NCBI RefSeq assembly: GCF_037154075.1
Contig: NZ_JBANRJ010000001.1
Location: 614,001-678,000 of the forward strand
Direction: 5' to 3'
Source: Sphingobium aromaticiconvertens
GTDB taxonomy: Bacteria > Pseudomonadota > Alphaproteobacteria > Sphingomonadales > Sphingomonadaceae
DNA length: 64,000 nucleotides
The notes below the pieces were generated by a model. That model saw only the letters and a list, made by a program, of their open reading frames with translations. It was not told the origin of the DNA and did not search any database. Positions 54,601 through 63,810 of the stretch are shown piece by piece; within the stretch, counting starts at the first letter, position 1, and every line of letters begins with the position of its first letter. The translations under genes and the position numbers were made by a program.

Positions 54601-55348
54601 AGTCGATCGCAAAGGGTTCGCGCAATGCCCGCACATGCACCGCGATCACGTTCAGCCCGCGCGCGCCCAGCGCCTCGACCAGCGCGTCGACGGCATCCAA
54701 TGTCCCCGCGATCATCAGCGCGCGATAGAAGCACAGCATCGCCACCGGACGACCGGCGATCCAGCGCTTGCGAACATCCGCCAGCGTCGGCCGTTCGATA
54801 CCTGACAGATACAGGCCCGCATCGGCCACCGGGACGGGATCGTCCGGCAGGCCGATGTCCTCGCCGATCAGCCGGGCGGCATGTCGCAGGAAGCTGGTGG
54901 CGTTCGCTATACCGCCCTGACGCAGATAATCACGCAGTCGCTCGCGCACATTTTGAGGCAGCGTGGAGGCCGCGTCGAGCGTTGGGTCGGGTTCGCGCCC
55001 GTCGGCGATGGCTGCGAAGGCGATGCCCTTTTCCCGCGCGACACGGGCGATCTCATCCACGCCATAGGGCCAGTAGCTCTTGCCGCCCAGCAGCACGACG
55101 CACACGAAACGGGCGTTGGCGATTACCTTTTGGACATAGAGGTCGACCGAATAGGGGTGTTTGAGCTGGAGCAGGTTGGCGAGCCGGATGGTCGGCGCGT
55201 CTTTGTCCAGCGTTGCTACCGCCTTGGCGAAGCAGGCAAGTTCGCTGTCCGCCACGGTGAGAAAGACGATATCCCCCGGCGACTGGGCGAGGTCGATCGC
55301 CTCGTCACCATTGGAGATCGTTCCCGGCGTGGCGGCCAGCAAATGCAT
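51629..55348 (-). CDS. cobN: Cobaltochelatase subunit CobN
   Basis: The 1239-residue large subunit of the aerobic cobaltochelatase inserts cobalt into hydrogenobyrinic acid a,c-diamide. Markers are [59 protein letters not shown] and YAYGAGVKG. The partner ATPase subunits CobS and CobT (chelatase type) are not in this window. Its ATG overlaps the cobW stop (TGATG). The length is normal for the family. Confidence 0.95.
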   Translation of the reverse strand: [1239 protein letters not shown]

Positions 55349-56394
55349 CAGGCGGGGACGGTGCCCAATGCCGCGCCAAGCGCGGCGTCGATCGCGGGCT
55401 GGTCCAGACCCTTCTGGCCGATCACCACCAACTGCGATGCGCGCGCTTCGCCGGGTGCCCAGGCGCGGTCGAAATAATGCTGGATACGGGGACCAACAGC
55501 CTGAATGACAAGGCGTGCGGGGCGGCCTTCGACGGCGACGAAGCCCTTGATACGCAATATGTCATGCTGTTCGATCAGCTTCGTCATCGCCGCCAGCAAG
55601 GCGTCGACCTCCCCGAGTTCGCCGCCCTGAACCACGAAGCTGTCAAAGTCGTCATGGTCGTGATCCGGGTCGGCATCATGATGGGATGGGCGGGTGTCCA
55701 GATCGTCTTCCGCCCCCGCGAACAGGCCGAGCAATATCTTGGCGTCAACCGCGCCCTGCACAGCGCGCACGATCTTTACGCCGCTGCGGGTGTCGCCGGC
55801 TATGTCGCCTTCTATCCGGGTCAGGCTATCGGCATCGACCAGATCGGACTTGTTGAGGATGACGAGGTCGGCGCAGGCCAGTTGGTCTTCGTACAGTTCC
55901 TCCAGCGGGCTGTCATGGTCGAGCGCGGGATCGGCGGCGCGGGCGAGCGCCAGTGCGGCTTCGTCCGTGGCAAAGCGACCATTGGCCACCGCGTCGGCGT
56001 CGATCAGGGCGATCACGCCGTCCACCGTCGCGCGGGTGCGGATGTCGGGCCATTGGAAGGCCTTCACCAGCGGCTTGGGCAGAGCCAGCCCCGACGTCTC
56101 GATGATGATATGGTCGGGCGGGCTGGGCCGGTCGAGCAATGTCAGCATCGTCGGCAGGAAATCGTCGGCGACCGTGCAGCAGATGCAGCCATTGGCCAGC
56201 TCGACGATATTATCCTCCGGGCAGGCTTCGTCATTGCAGCCGCGCAACAACGCGCCATCGACGCCGACATCGCCAAACTCGTTGACGATCAATGCCAGCC
56301 TGCGACCATTGGCATTTTGCAACAGATGCCGGATCAGCGTGGTCTTGCCCGCGCCCAGAAATCCCGTGATGACCGTTGTGGGAACCTTGCTCAT
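55348..56394 (-). CDS. cobW: CobW, COG0523 family GTP-binding metallochaperone
   Basis: The protein has 348 residues with Walker A GFLGAGKTT, the metal motif GCICCT and a C-terminal CobW_C domain. A His/Asp-rich loop (HHDADPDHDHDD) may bind metal. It probably delivers cobalt to the chelatase. ATG 56394 is chosen; the frame is open further. It is the first gene after the second B12 riboswitch. Confidence 0.94.
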   Translation of the reverse strand: MSKVPTTVITGFLGAGKTTLIRHLLQNANGRRLALIVNEFGDVGVDGALLRGCNDEACPEDNIVELANGCICCTVADDFLPTMLTLLDRPSPPDHIIIETSGLALPKPLVKAFQWPDIRTRATVDGVIALIDADAVANGRFATDEAALALARAADPALDHDSPLEELYEDQLACADLVILNKSDLVDADSLTRIEGDIAGDTRSGVKIVRAVQGAVDAKILLGLFAGAEDDLDTRPSHHDADPDHDHDDFDSFVVQGGELGEVDALLAAMTKLIEQHDILRIKGFVAVEGRPARLVIQAVGPRIQHYFDRAWAPGEARASQLVVIGQKGLDQPAIDAALGAALGTVPA

Positions 56395-56544
56395 ACGCCT
56401 TTTCCTTCGTCGACTACGGGCAAGCGAACGACGTCGGGCGTGCGAGCGCGCACCCGACGCGGCGCCGTGCCGCATGGGTTTCGTCGCTCAGACGGAGAAA
56501 GACCGTGCCGTGACCATCCCCTGGATCAAGGCAAGAGCGACCGG

Positions 56545-56765
56545 TGCGCTGGCAGGTCTCCTGGCTTGCGGGTCAAAGCGCGATCCATGGCCTTCCCAGG
56601 CCTCGCAGGATTTAGCGTCCGGCCCAGTGGCTGTCGGCCACCGCATGGGTGATCGACGATATGCATCTTGCTCACCGCTCACAGTTGCAGGGACAGCCGC
56701 GGATTTGGGCGGCTCTCACCACCCGCACCGCATTCCCGTTTCAAGCCCTTGCGGGCACCGGCGCG
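56545..56765 (-). promoter_or_regulatory. Cobalamin riboswitch 2
   Basis: On the minus strand this contains the B12 aptamer core: GGTGCCCGCAAGGGCTTGAAA, CTGCAACTGTGAGCGG, AGCCACTGGG, GGGAAGGCC and the B12 box AAGCCAGGAGACCTGCC (complement of 56551-56567), the same box as riboswitch 1. It lies about 150 bases upstream of cobW and would control the cobW-cobN-cobO-bluB unit. The edges are approximate. Confidence 0.93.
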
Positions 56766-56859
56766 ATCATGTCCGCCCGAGGCCTTGCGGCGCCCAGCGG
56801 ACGCGGTTTGGTAGAGTGAGAGAGCGGGCAGGTCAATGCAACAAGCAGGGCCGCGATAA

Positions 56860-58536
56860 GCGCCGGGCCAGCGAGCGTTCAGCGAACGCTATCATGTCAG
56901 CCCGATGCTGACCTTTGCGCCCGACCCGGCGACCAGCTTCACTTTAGTCGCCGCCTATCAGCATGCCCCCAGCGGCGGCGGCTATTCGGGCGTGCCCTAT
57001 CGCGGATCGGTAGTGGAAAGCTCCATCGGCCGGTTGCCACGCACCATCAACACCGGCGATCCGGGCTATGAACGCTATAATCACAAGGCGAAGTCGATTG
57101 CGGGCTTTTTCCGCCACGATTTCGATGAGCATCTGACCGTCCGGTCGAACATCCGCTACCAGAATAGCAAGCTGTCATACCGCCAACTCTATATCGCGGG
57201 TTTCGCGACGACGGGGATCGGCGCGAACCGTAACAGCGATTATTCCACGATCATTCGGGGCGGTGGCGGCGCGGACGAGGATTTCGACACGCTGACGCTG
57301 GACAATAGCTTGAATGCCAAGTTCGCCACGGGCTTCATCCAGCATAACCTGCTGGTAGGGGTCGATTATCAGCGGATCACCGGTGAGAATGTTCAGCAGT
57401 TCAATACCGGCCAGACCACCAACCCCCTGACCAGCATTCCCAACCTCAACCTGCTGAACCCCGTCTATCGCGGGGTGTTGCCCAGTTTCGACCTGACGCA
57501 ACTGTCGAGCGCTTACACCAACACCTATGGCAAGCGCGACCAGACGGGCGTGTATATCCAGGATCAGATCAGCATCGGGCGGCTGCAACTGATCGCCAGT
57601 GGCCGTCGGGACTGGTATGACCAGACGACGCTGAACCTCAATCCCGCGACTGCCGCTGCGCGTGCCGCGCCAGTGACGCGCCTGTCGCAAAAGGCGTTCA
57701 CCATGCGTCTGGGCGCGCTCTATGCGTTCGAATCCGGGGTTTCGCCCTATTTCAGCTATGCTGAATCCTTCGAGCCGCAATCGGGTCTGGTCTATGTGTC
57801 CAGCACCGAAAACAGGCCTGCCACGCCCGTGACCGGTCGGCAATATGAAGGCGGCCTCAAATATCAGCCCGCAGGCACCAATGCCATTTTCACTGTGTCG
57901 GCCTATGATTTGCGACGTCAGAATACTTTGGTGGGCCATCCACAGGCTGGGACGGTTGGTATCCCTTCGACCGCGCAGATCCAGATTGGCGAGGTGCGGG
58001 TACGCGGCGTAGAGCTGGAAGGGCGTGGGGAGATTGTGCCCGGCTTCGATGTCGTCGCGGCGGCCAGCTATACCGACTCGATCATCACGCAGGGTACTCA
58101 GGCCGTCGCGCCGACCGCCACCAACAGCGGTACACCCACGACAACGGATACGCGTTCGCTGGGCACGCCCAAATGGGCCGCCTCCAGCTTCCTGTCCTAT
58201 GATTTCGGCAAGAGCGGCAAGGCTGCGGGGCAGCTATCGGGCCTCAGCTTCGGCGCGGGGGTGCGTTATGTCAGCGGGTCGGATGGCACGACCAGCTATG
58301 ACGTCATCAACAATGTGACGACGTTCCGGCGGTTTCACACCGATGGTTTTGTGCTGGTCGACGCGCTGCTTGGCTATGATCTGGGCAAGCTGTCGCCGGG
58401 GCTGGACGGGTGGAATGTGGCGATCAATGCCGCCAACCTGTTCGACAAGACCTATGTTTCGGCCTGTCCGTTCACGAATAGCTGCTATTATGGTGCGGGG
58501 CGCACAGTGGTCGGGTCGATCCGCTTCAACTGGTAA
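56860..58536 (+). pseudogene. TonB-dependent siderophore-type receptor, N-terminally truncated
   Basis: The frame opens right after a TAA (56857-56859) and encodes only the beta-barrel of a FhuA-like receptor, from RAFSERYHVSP to the end TVVGSIRFNW. Signal peptide, TonB box and plug (about 200-250 residues) are missing. Residues before the first ATG (56905) already match the barrel, so that ATG is not the native start. It cannot reach or function in the outer membrane as is. The missing part is not elsewhere in the window. A 7-base inverted repeat (56874-56890) lies at the broken end. Confidence 0.82.
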
Positions 58537-58570
58537 CGGGGGCGGAGAGGTTGGCCTCCTCCGATCCTTT

Positions 58571-59584
<1,014 letters not shown>

Positions 59585-59588
59585 TTAT

Positions 59589-59602
59589 CTACTCACGAGT
59601 AG
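59589..59602 (-). promoter_or_regulatory. Palindromic operator before the nitronate monooxygenase gene
   Basis: CTACTCACGAGTAG is a perfect 6-base inverted repeat with a 2-base centre, placed 26 bases upstream of the start codon. A related site (TACTCGCTGGTA, 60324-60335) precedes the acyl-CoA dehydrogenase gene. The size and position fit a TetR operator, probably for the regulator encoded at 59641-60258. Confidence 0.5.
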
Positions 59603-59640
59603 GTGGGCCGGGACAGGATGGATTGTCAATATGGGCGGGA

Positions 59641-60258
59641 TCAGGCGGAGCGGGGCGCCATGCCCAAAAGGAGGAGATCGACCATCTGTTCGGCCAGACT
59701 CTCAGGCGAGAGTTCGCCATCCGCACGATGCCAGCGTGCGGGCCAATTCAGCGCGCCTGCAAGGGTAAAGGCCGCGATCTTGACGTCCAGCAGTGCGATC
59801 GAGCCGTCCTTCATCCCCTCTGTCAGCAGGCCGCGCATCGCCCGGTCGATTTCTCGCTTGAGGGCGCGGAAGCGGGTGGCGCTGGCTGTCGTTAGTGCCT
59901 CTTCCGCCGTGCGAATCACGCAGCGGCCGAAATCGTCCATGGTGATCCCCGAATAGCGGACCAGAAAGCTGCGCAGGCGGTCGAGGCCGTTGCCCGGTTG
60001 CGCGCGGGCCTCCGCCGCCGCTTCGCTCATTTGCGCGACGCCGCGGGTCACGCATTCAAGCAATACCTGATCCTTGTTACCCAGATAATGGTAGATGGTA
60101 GGCTTGCTGATCCCCAGACTGGCGGCGACATCGTCCAGAGAAGTGGCGTGGAATCCCCGCGCGTTGAACATCCGGACAGCCGCGCGCAGTACCGCTTCGC
60201 GCTTCTCTTCACGGTCGGCCTTGCGTTCGTCCTGATTGCGAAAGGGCGATATTTGCAT
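59641..60258 (-). CDS. TetR family transcriptional regulator
   Basis: The protein has 205 residues with a TetR HTH (VLRAAVRMFNARGFHATSLDDVAASLGISKPTIYHYLGNKDQ) and a C-terminal helical ligand domain of the type seen in fatty-acid or CoA catabolism regulators. It lies between the nitronate monooxygenase gene (same strand) and the divergent acyl-CoA dehydrogenase gene. It probably represses the acyl-CoA cluster and responds to an acyl-CoA. Confidence 0.9.
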   Translation of the reverse strand: MQISPFRNQDERKADREEKREAVLRAAVRMFNARGFHATSLDDVAASLGISKPTIYHYLGNKDQVLLECVTRGVAQMSEAAAEARAQPGNGLDRLRSFLVRYSGITMDDFGRCVIRTAEEALTTASATRFRALKREIDRAMRGLLTEGMKDGSIALLDVKIAAFTLAGALNWPARWHRADGELSPESLAEQMVDLLLLGMAPRSA

Positions 60259-60347
60259 CGCGGCGTCGATCCTTCACGGTTGGTAGCCCCCATGATTGAC
60301 GAGGGGGCCATGCCGGTTCACTATACTCGCTGGTACAAGGGAGACCA

Positions 60348-61484
60348 GTGGGTTTCATGATTCTGAACGAAACGCAAACAGCCATTCGCGACATGGTGCG
60401 CGATTTCGCGCAGGATCGCATCCGTCCAAATGTCGCAGCGTTCGAGGCGGCGGCTGGCTATCCCCCTGCTTTGCTGGAGGAAGTGGCGGCGCTGGGCTTG
60501 ATGGGCATGACCGCGCCAGAGGAAATGGGCGGGGCGGGGACGGATTATATCTCCTACGCGCTGGCGCTGATGGAACTGGCGGCGGGGGACGGGGCGCTCT
60601 CGACGATCATGTCGATCCAGAACAGCCTGATCGTCTCCGCGCTGGTGAAGCTGGGCACACCTGAGCAGCAGGCGCGCTTCCTGCCCGATCTGGTGGCGGG
60701 ACGGATGATCGGCGCCTTTGCACTGACCGAGGCGGATGCCGGGTCGGACGCCGCCGCCATTCGCACTCGCGCAACGCGGGTCGAGGGCGGCTGGCGGCTG
60801 GATGGGACCAAGCAGTTCGTTACATCGGGCCGAATCGCGGGGGTGGCGATCGTGTTCGCCGTTACCGATCCGGCGGCGGGCAAGAAGGGCATGTCCGCCT
60901 TCCTCGTTCCCACCGACCGGCCCGGCTATGGTGTGGACAAGGTCGAGCATAAGATGGGGCAGGCCGCGTCGGACACCTGCGCGATACGCTTCGACAATCT
61001 GTTCGTCGAGGATGCGTTGATGCTGGGCGCACCGGGCGAGGGTTATCGCATCGCGCTCTCCAATCTGGAAGCCGGGCGGATCGGCATTGCGGGCCAGTGC
61101 GTCGGCATGGCGCAGTCGGCGCTGGAGATCGCGGTCGGCTATGCCAAGGAGCGCAAGAGCTTTGGCAAGCCCATCATCGAGCATCAGGCGGTCGGCTTTC
61201 GGCTAGCCGATCTTGCCACCCGGCTGGAAGCGGCGCGGCAGATGGTATTGTCTGCCGCCGCGCTGAAGGATGCGGGCGAACCCTGTTTGACGCAGGCGTC
61301 GATGGCCAAGCTGTTCGCATCGGAGACAGCCGAAGCGGTGGTGTCGGGAGCGATCCAGACGTTGGGCGGTTATGGCTATCTGGAAGATTATGGCCTTGCG
61401 AAAATCTATCGCGATGTCCGCGTTTGCCAGATTTACGAAGGCACGTCGGACATTCAGCGGCTGGTGATCGCACGCGCGCTCTGA
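60348..61484 (+). CDS. Acyl-CoA dehydrogenase
   Basis: The 378-residue FAD enzyme removes hydrogens alpha-beta to an acyl-CoA thioester. Signatures are AFALTEADAGSDAAAIRT, YAKERKSFGKPI and QTLGGYGYLEDYGLAKIYRDVRVCQIYEGTSDIQR, which includes the catalytic Glu. GTG 60348 has AAGGGAG at good spacing; ATG 60357 is an alternative. It is the first gene of a plus-strand operon with an aldehyde dehydrogenase and SDRs. Short or branched chains are likely substrates. Confidence 0.93.
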   Translation: MGFMILNETQTAIRDMVRDFAQDRIRPNVAAFEAAAGYPPALLEEVAALGLMGMTAPEEMGGAGTDYISYALALMELAAGDGALSTIMSIQNSLIVSALVKLGTPEQQARFLPDLVAGRMIGAFALTEADAGSDAAAIRTRATRVEGGWRLDGTKQFVTSGRIAGVAIVFAVTDPAAGKKGMSAFLVPTDRPGYGVDKVEHKMGQAASDTCAIRFDNLFVEDALMLGAPGEGYRIALSNLEAGRIGIAGQCVGMAQSALEIAVGYAKERKSFGKPIIEHQAVGFRLADLATRLEAARQMVLSAAALKDAGEPCLTQASMAKLFASETAEAVVSGAIQTLGGYGYLEDYGLAKIYRDVRVCQIYEGTSDIQRLVIARAL

Positions 61485-61516
61485 TCCTCCTTCTTACCCG
61501 ATAAAAGGTGCCTGCC

Positions 61517-62965
61517 ATGACCATGACCCTCGCCGATCCCGCGCTGCTGCGCGAACAATGCCTGATCAATGGCGCGTGGACGGGCACGCCCGCCATCGCC
61601 GTCACCGATCCCGCGACCGACGAGACGCTGGCGCGGGTGCCGGATCTGGGCACGGACGAAACGCGCGCGGCGATCGCGGCGGCCAAGGCGGCGATGCCCG
61701 TATGGGTGGCCAGGACGGCGGGCGAGCGGGCTCGCATCCTGCGCAAATGGTTCGACCTGATGGTGGCGCATCAGGAGGATCTGGCGACCATCCTGACCCG
61801 CGAGCAGGGCAAGTCGCTGACCGAGGCGAAGGGTGAGATCGCCTATGCCGCGTCCTTCGTCGAATGGTTCGCGGAAGAGGCCAAGCGCGTTTATGGCGAG
61901 GTCATTCCCAGTCATCGGGCGGACAGCCGGATCGTCATCATCAGGCAGCCGGTCGGCGTGGTCGCCGCGATCACCCCCTGGAACTTCCCCGCCGCGATGA
62001 TCACGCGAAAGGCCGCGCCCGCGCTGGCCGCAGGCTGTACGATGGTGTTGAAGCCCGCGACCCAGACGCCGCTGACCGCGCTGGCGCTGGCGGTGCTGGC
62101 CGAACGGGCGGGTATCCCTGCGGGCGTATTCAACATCGTTACCGGATCGTCGCGGGTGATCGGCGCGGAACTGACCGCCAATCCCGATGTCCGCAAATTG
62201 AGCTTCACCGGATCGACCGAAGTCGGCAAGACGCTGATGGCGCAATGCGCGCCAACGATGAAGAAGCTGTCGATGGAACTGGGCGGCAATGCGCCCTTCA
62301 TCATCTTTGCCGACGCCGACCTTGATGCTGCCGTCGAGGGGGCGATCGCGTCGAAATATCGCAATAGCGGCCAGACCTGCGTCTGCGTGAACCGCATCTT
62401 CGTGCAACGCGAGGTGGCGGCGGCGTTCGAGCAGAAGCTGGCGGTTGCGGTCGGCAAGCTGAAGGTCGGGCCGGGGATCGAGCCGGGCACGACCCAGGGA
62501 CCGCTGATCAACGAGGATGCGGTCGAGAAGGTCGAGGAGCATATCGCCGACGCGCTGGCGAAGGGCGGGCGGCTGGTGACAGGCGGCAAGCGTCATCCTC
62601 TGGGCCACAGCTTTTTCGAGCCGACTGTAGTTGCGGGCTGCACGCCGGCGATGATGCTGGCGCGCGAGGAAACCTTTGGCCCGCTGGCGGCGCTGTTCGC
62701 CTTCGACAGCGAAGCGGAAGCGGTGGCGATGGCCAATGATACCGAGGTCGGACTGGCGGGCTATTTCTACACCCGCGATCTGGCGCGGGCGTGGCGCGTC
62801 GGCGAAGCGCTGGAGGTGGGCATGGTCGGGATCAACACCGGCCTGATCTCCACCGAGGTCGCACCCTTTGGCGGGGTGAAGGAATCGGGCATGGGCCGCG
62901 AAGGGTCGCGGCACGGCATCGAGGATTATACCGAGATGAAATATCTGTGCATGTCGGGCCTTTGA
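61517..62965 (+). CDS. NAD(P)-dependent aldehyde dehydrogenase, succinate-semialdehyde dehydrogenase type
   Basis: The protein has 482 residues with ITPWNFPAAMITRKAAPALAAGC, the catalytic Glu in ELGGNAPFIIF and the Cys in GQTCVCVNRIFV. The whole chain resembles GabD-type succinate-semialdehyde dehydrogenases, though the acid-catabolism context leaves other semialdehydes open. ATG 61517 follows AAAAGGTG; GTG 61508 is possible. It begins 32 bases after the acyl-CoA dehydrogenase gene. Confidence 0.92.
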   Translation: MTMTLADPALLREQCLINGAWTGTPAIAVTDPATDETLARVPDLGTDETRAAIAAAKAAMPVWVARTAGERARILRKWFDLMVAHQEDLATILTREQGKSLTEAKGEIAYAASFVEWFAEEAKRVYGEVIPSHRADSRIVIIRQPVGVVAAITPWNFPAAMITRKAAPALAAGCTMVLKPATQTPLTALALAVLAERAGIPAGVFNIVTGSSRVIGAELTANPDVRKLSFTGSTEVGKTLMAQCAPTMKKLSMELGGNAPFIIFADADLDAAVEGAIASKYRNSGQTCVCVNRIFVQREVAAAFEQKLAVAVGKLKVGPGIEPGTTQGPLINEDAVEKVEEHIADALAKGGRLVTGGKRHPLGHSFFEPTVVAGCTPAMMLAREETFGPLAALFAFDSEAEAVAMANDTEVGLAGYFYTRDLARAWRVGEALEVGMVGINTGLISTEVAPFGGVKESGMGREGSRHGIEDYTEMKYLCMSGL

Positions 62966-63022
62966 ATCGGGGCGGACTGTAGCGCGTGATAATATTTTCC
63001 ATCGAATGAAGGGTAAGCCTGA

Positions 63023-63784
63023 ATGGACATCAACGGAATAGCAGCAGTCGTTACGGGCGGCGCGTCGGGGCTGGGCAACGAGACGGCGAAGATGCTGGCC
63101 GCCGGTGGCGCCAAGGTCGCGATCTTCGACCTGAACGAAGAAGTCGGCACGAGGGCGGCGGCCGAGATTGGCGGCGCTTTCTTCAAGGTGAATGTGTCGG
63201 ACGAGGCGAGCGCGAGCGCTGCGTTTGAAGCGGCGCAGGCGGCGCATGGCGTCGCGCAGGTGCTGGTCAATTGCGCGGGCGTGGCCCCCGCGATCCGTAT
63301 CGTCGCCAAGGATGGCACGCGCCATTCGCTCGACGCCTATCGCAAAGCGGTGGAGGTGAACCTGATTGGCACCTTCAACATGATTTCCCAGTTCGCCGAG
63401 GGCCTGATCGCCGCGAAGATCGAGGGCGAGGAAGCGGGCATCGTGGTCAACACCGCGTCGGTCGCCGCCTATGACGGGCAAATCGGGCAGGCGGCCTATG
63501 CCTCGTCCAAGGGTGGTGTGGTCGGGCTGACCCTGCCGGCCGCGCGTGATCTGGCGCAGCATCGCATCCGGGTGATGACGATTGCGCCGGGCATCTTCCT
63601 GACGCCGATGCTGATGGGTCTGCCGCAGGCCGCACAGGATTCGCTTGGTACGCAGGTGCCGCACCCCAGCCGTTTGGGTCGCCCGAGCGAATATGCGCAA
63701 TTGGTCGGATCGATCATTGCCAATCCGATGCTGAACGGCGAAGTAATCCGTCTGGACGGCGCGATCCGCATGGCGCCGCGCTAA
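63023..63784 (+). CDS. SDR family oxidoreductase, 3-hydroxyacyl-CoA dehydrogenase-like
   Basis: The protein has 253 residues with the cofactor motif TGGASGLGNETAKML, NCAGVAP, and the Ser-Tyr-Lys triad (NTASVAAYDGQIGQAAYASSKGG). The closest family type is the HSD10-like 3-hydroxyacyl-CoA dehydrogenase, which suits the neighbouring acyl-CoA dehydrogenase and would supply the second oxidation of a beta-oxidation cycle. NAD use is likely from the Asp after the second strand (FDLNEE). Confidence 0.9.
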   Translation: MDINGIAAVVTGGASGLGNETAKMLAAGGAKVAIFDLNEEVGTRAAAEIGGAFFKVNVSDEASASAAFEAAQAAHGVAQVLVNCAGVAPAIRIVAKDGTRHSLDAYRKAVEVNLIGTFNMISQFAEGLIAAKIEGEEAGIVVNTASVAAYDGQIGQAAYASSKGGVVGLTLPAARDLAQHRIRVMTIAPGIFLTPMLMGLPQAAQDSLGTQVPHPSRLGRPSEYAQLVGSIIANPMLNGEVIRLDGAIRMAPR

Positions 63785-63810
63785 AGGATCGAAATAGGGG
63801 AGTCTCGACG

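Noticed and set aside
53378..54805. 475-codon plus-strand open frame inside cobN
   Set aside because: It is antisense to a clear CobN sequence and has no motif; codon bias explains it.
56905..58536. A complete receptor gene starting at ATG 56905
   Set aside because: There is no signal peptide, TonB box or plug, and homologous barrel sequence continues upstream of that ATG.
61454..63700. 748-codon minus-strand open frame
   Set aside because: It is antisense to the aldehyde dehydrogenase and SDR genes, has a low-complexity Arg-rich translation and no ribosome site.
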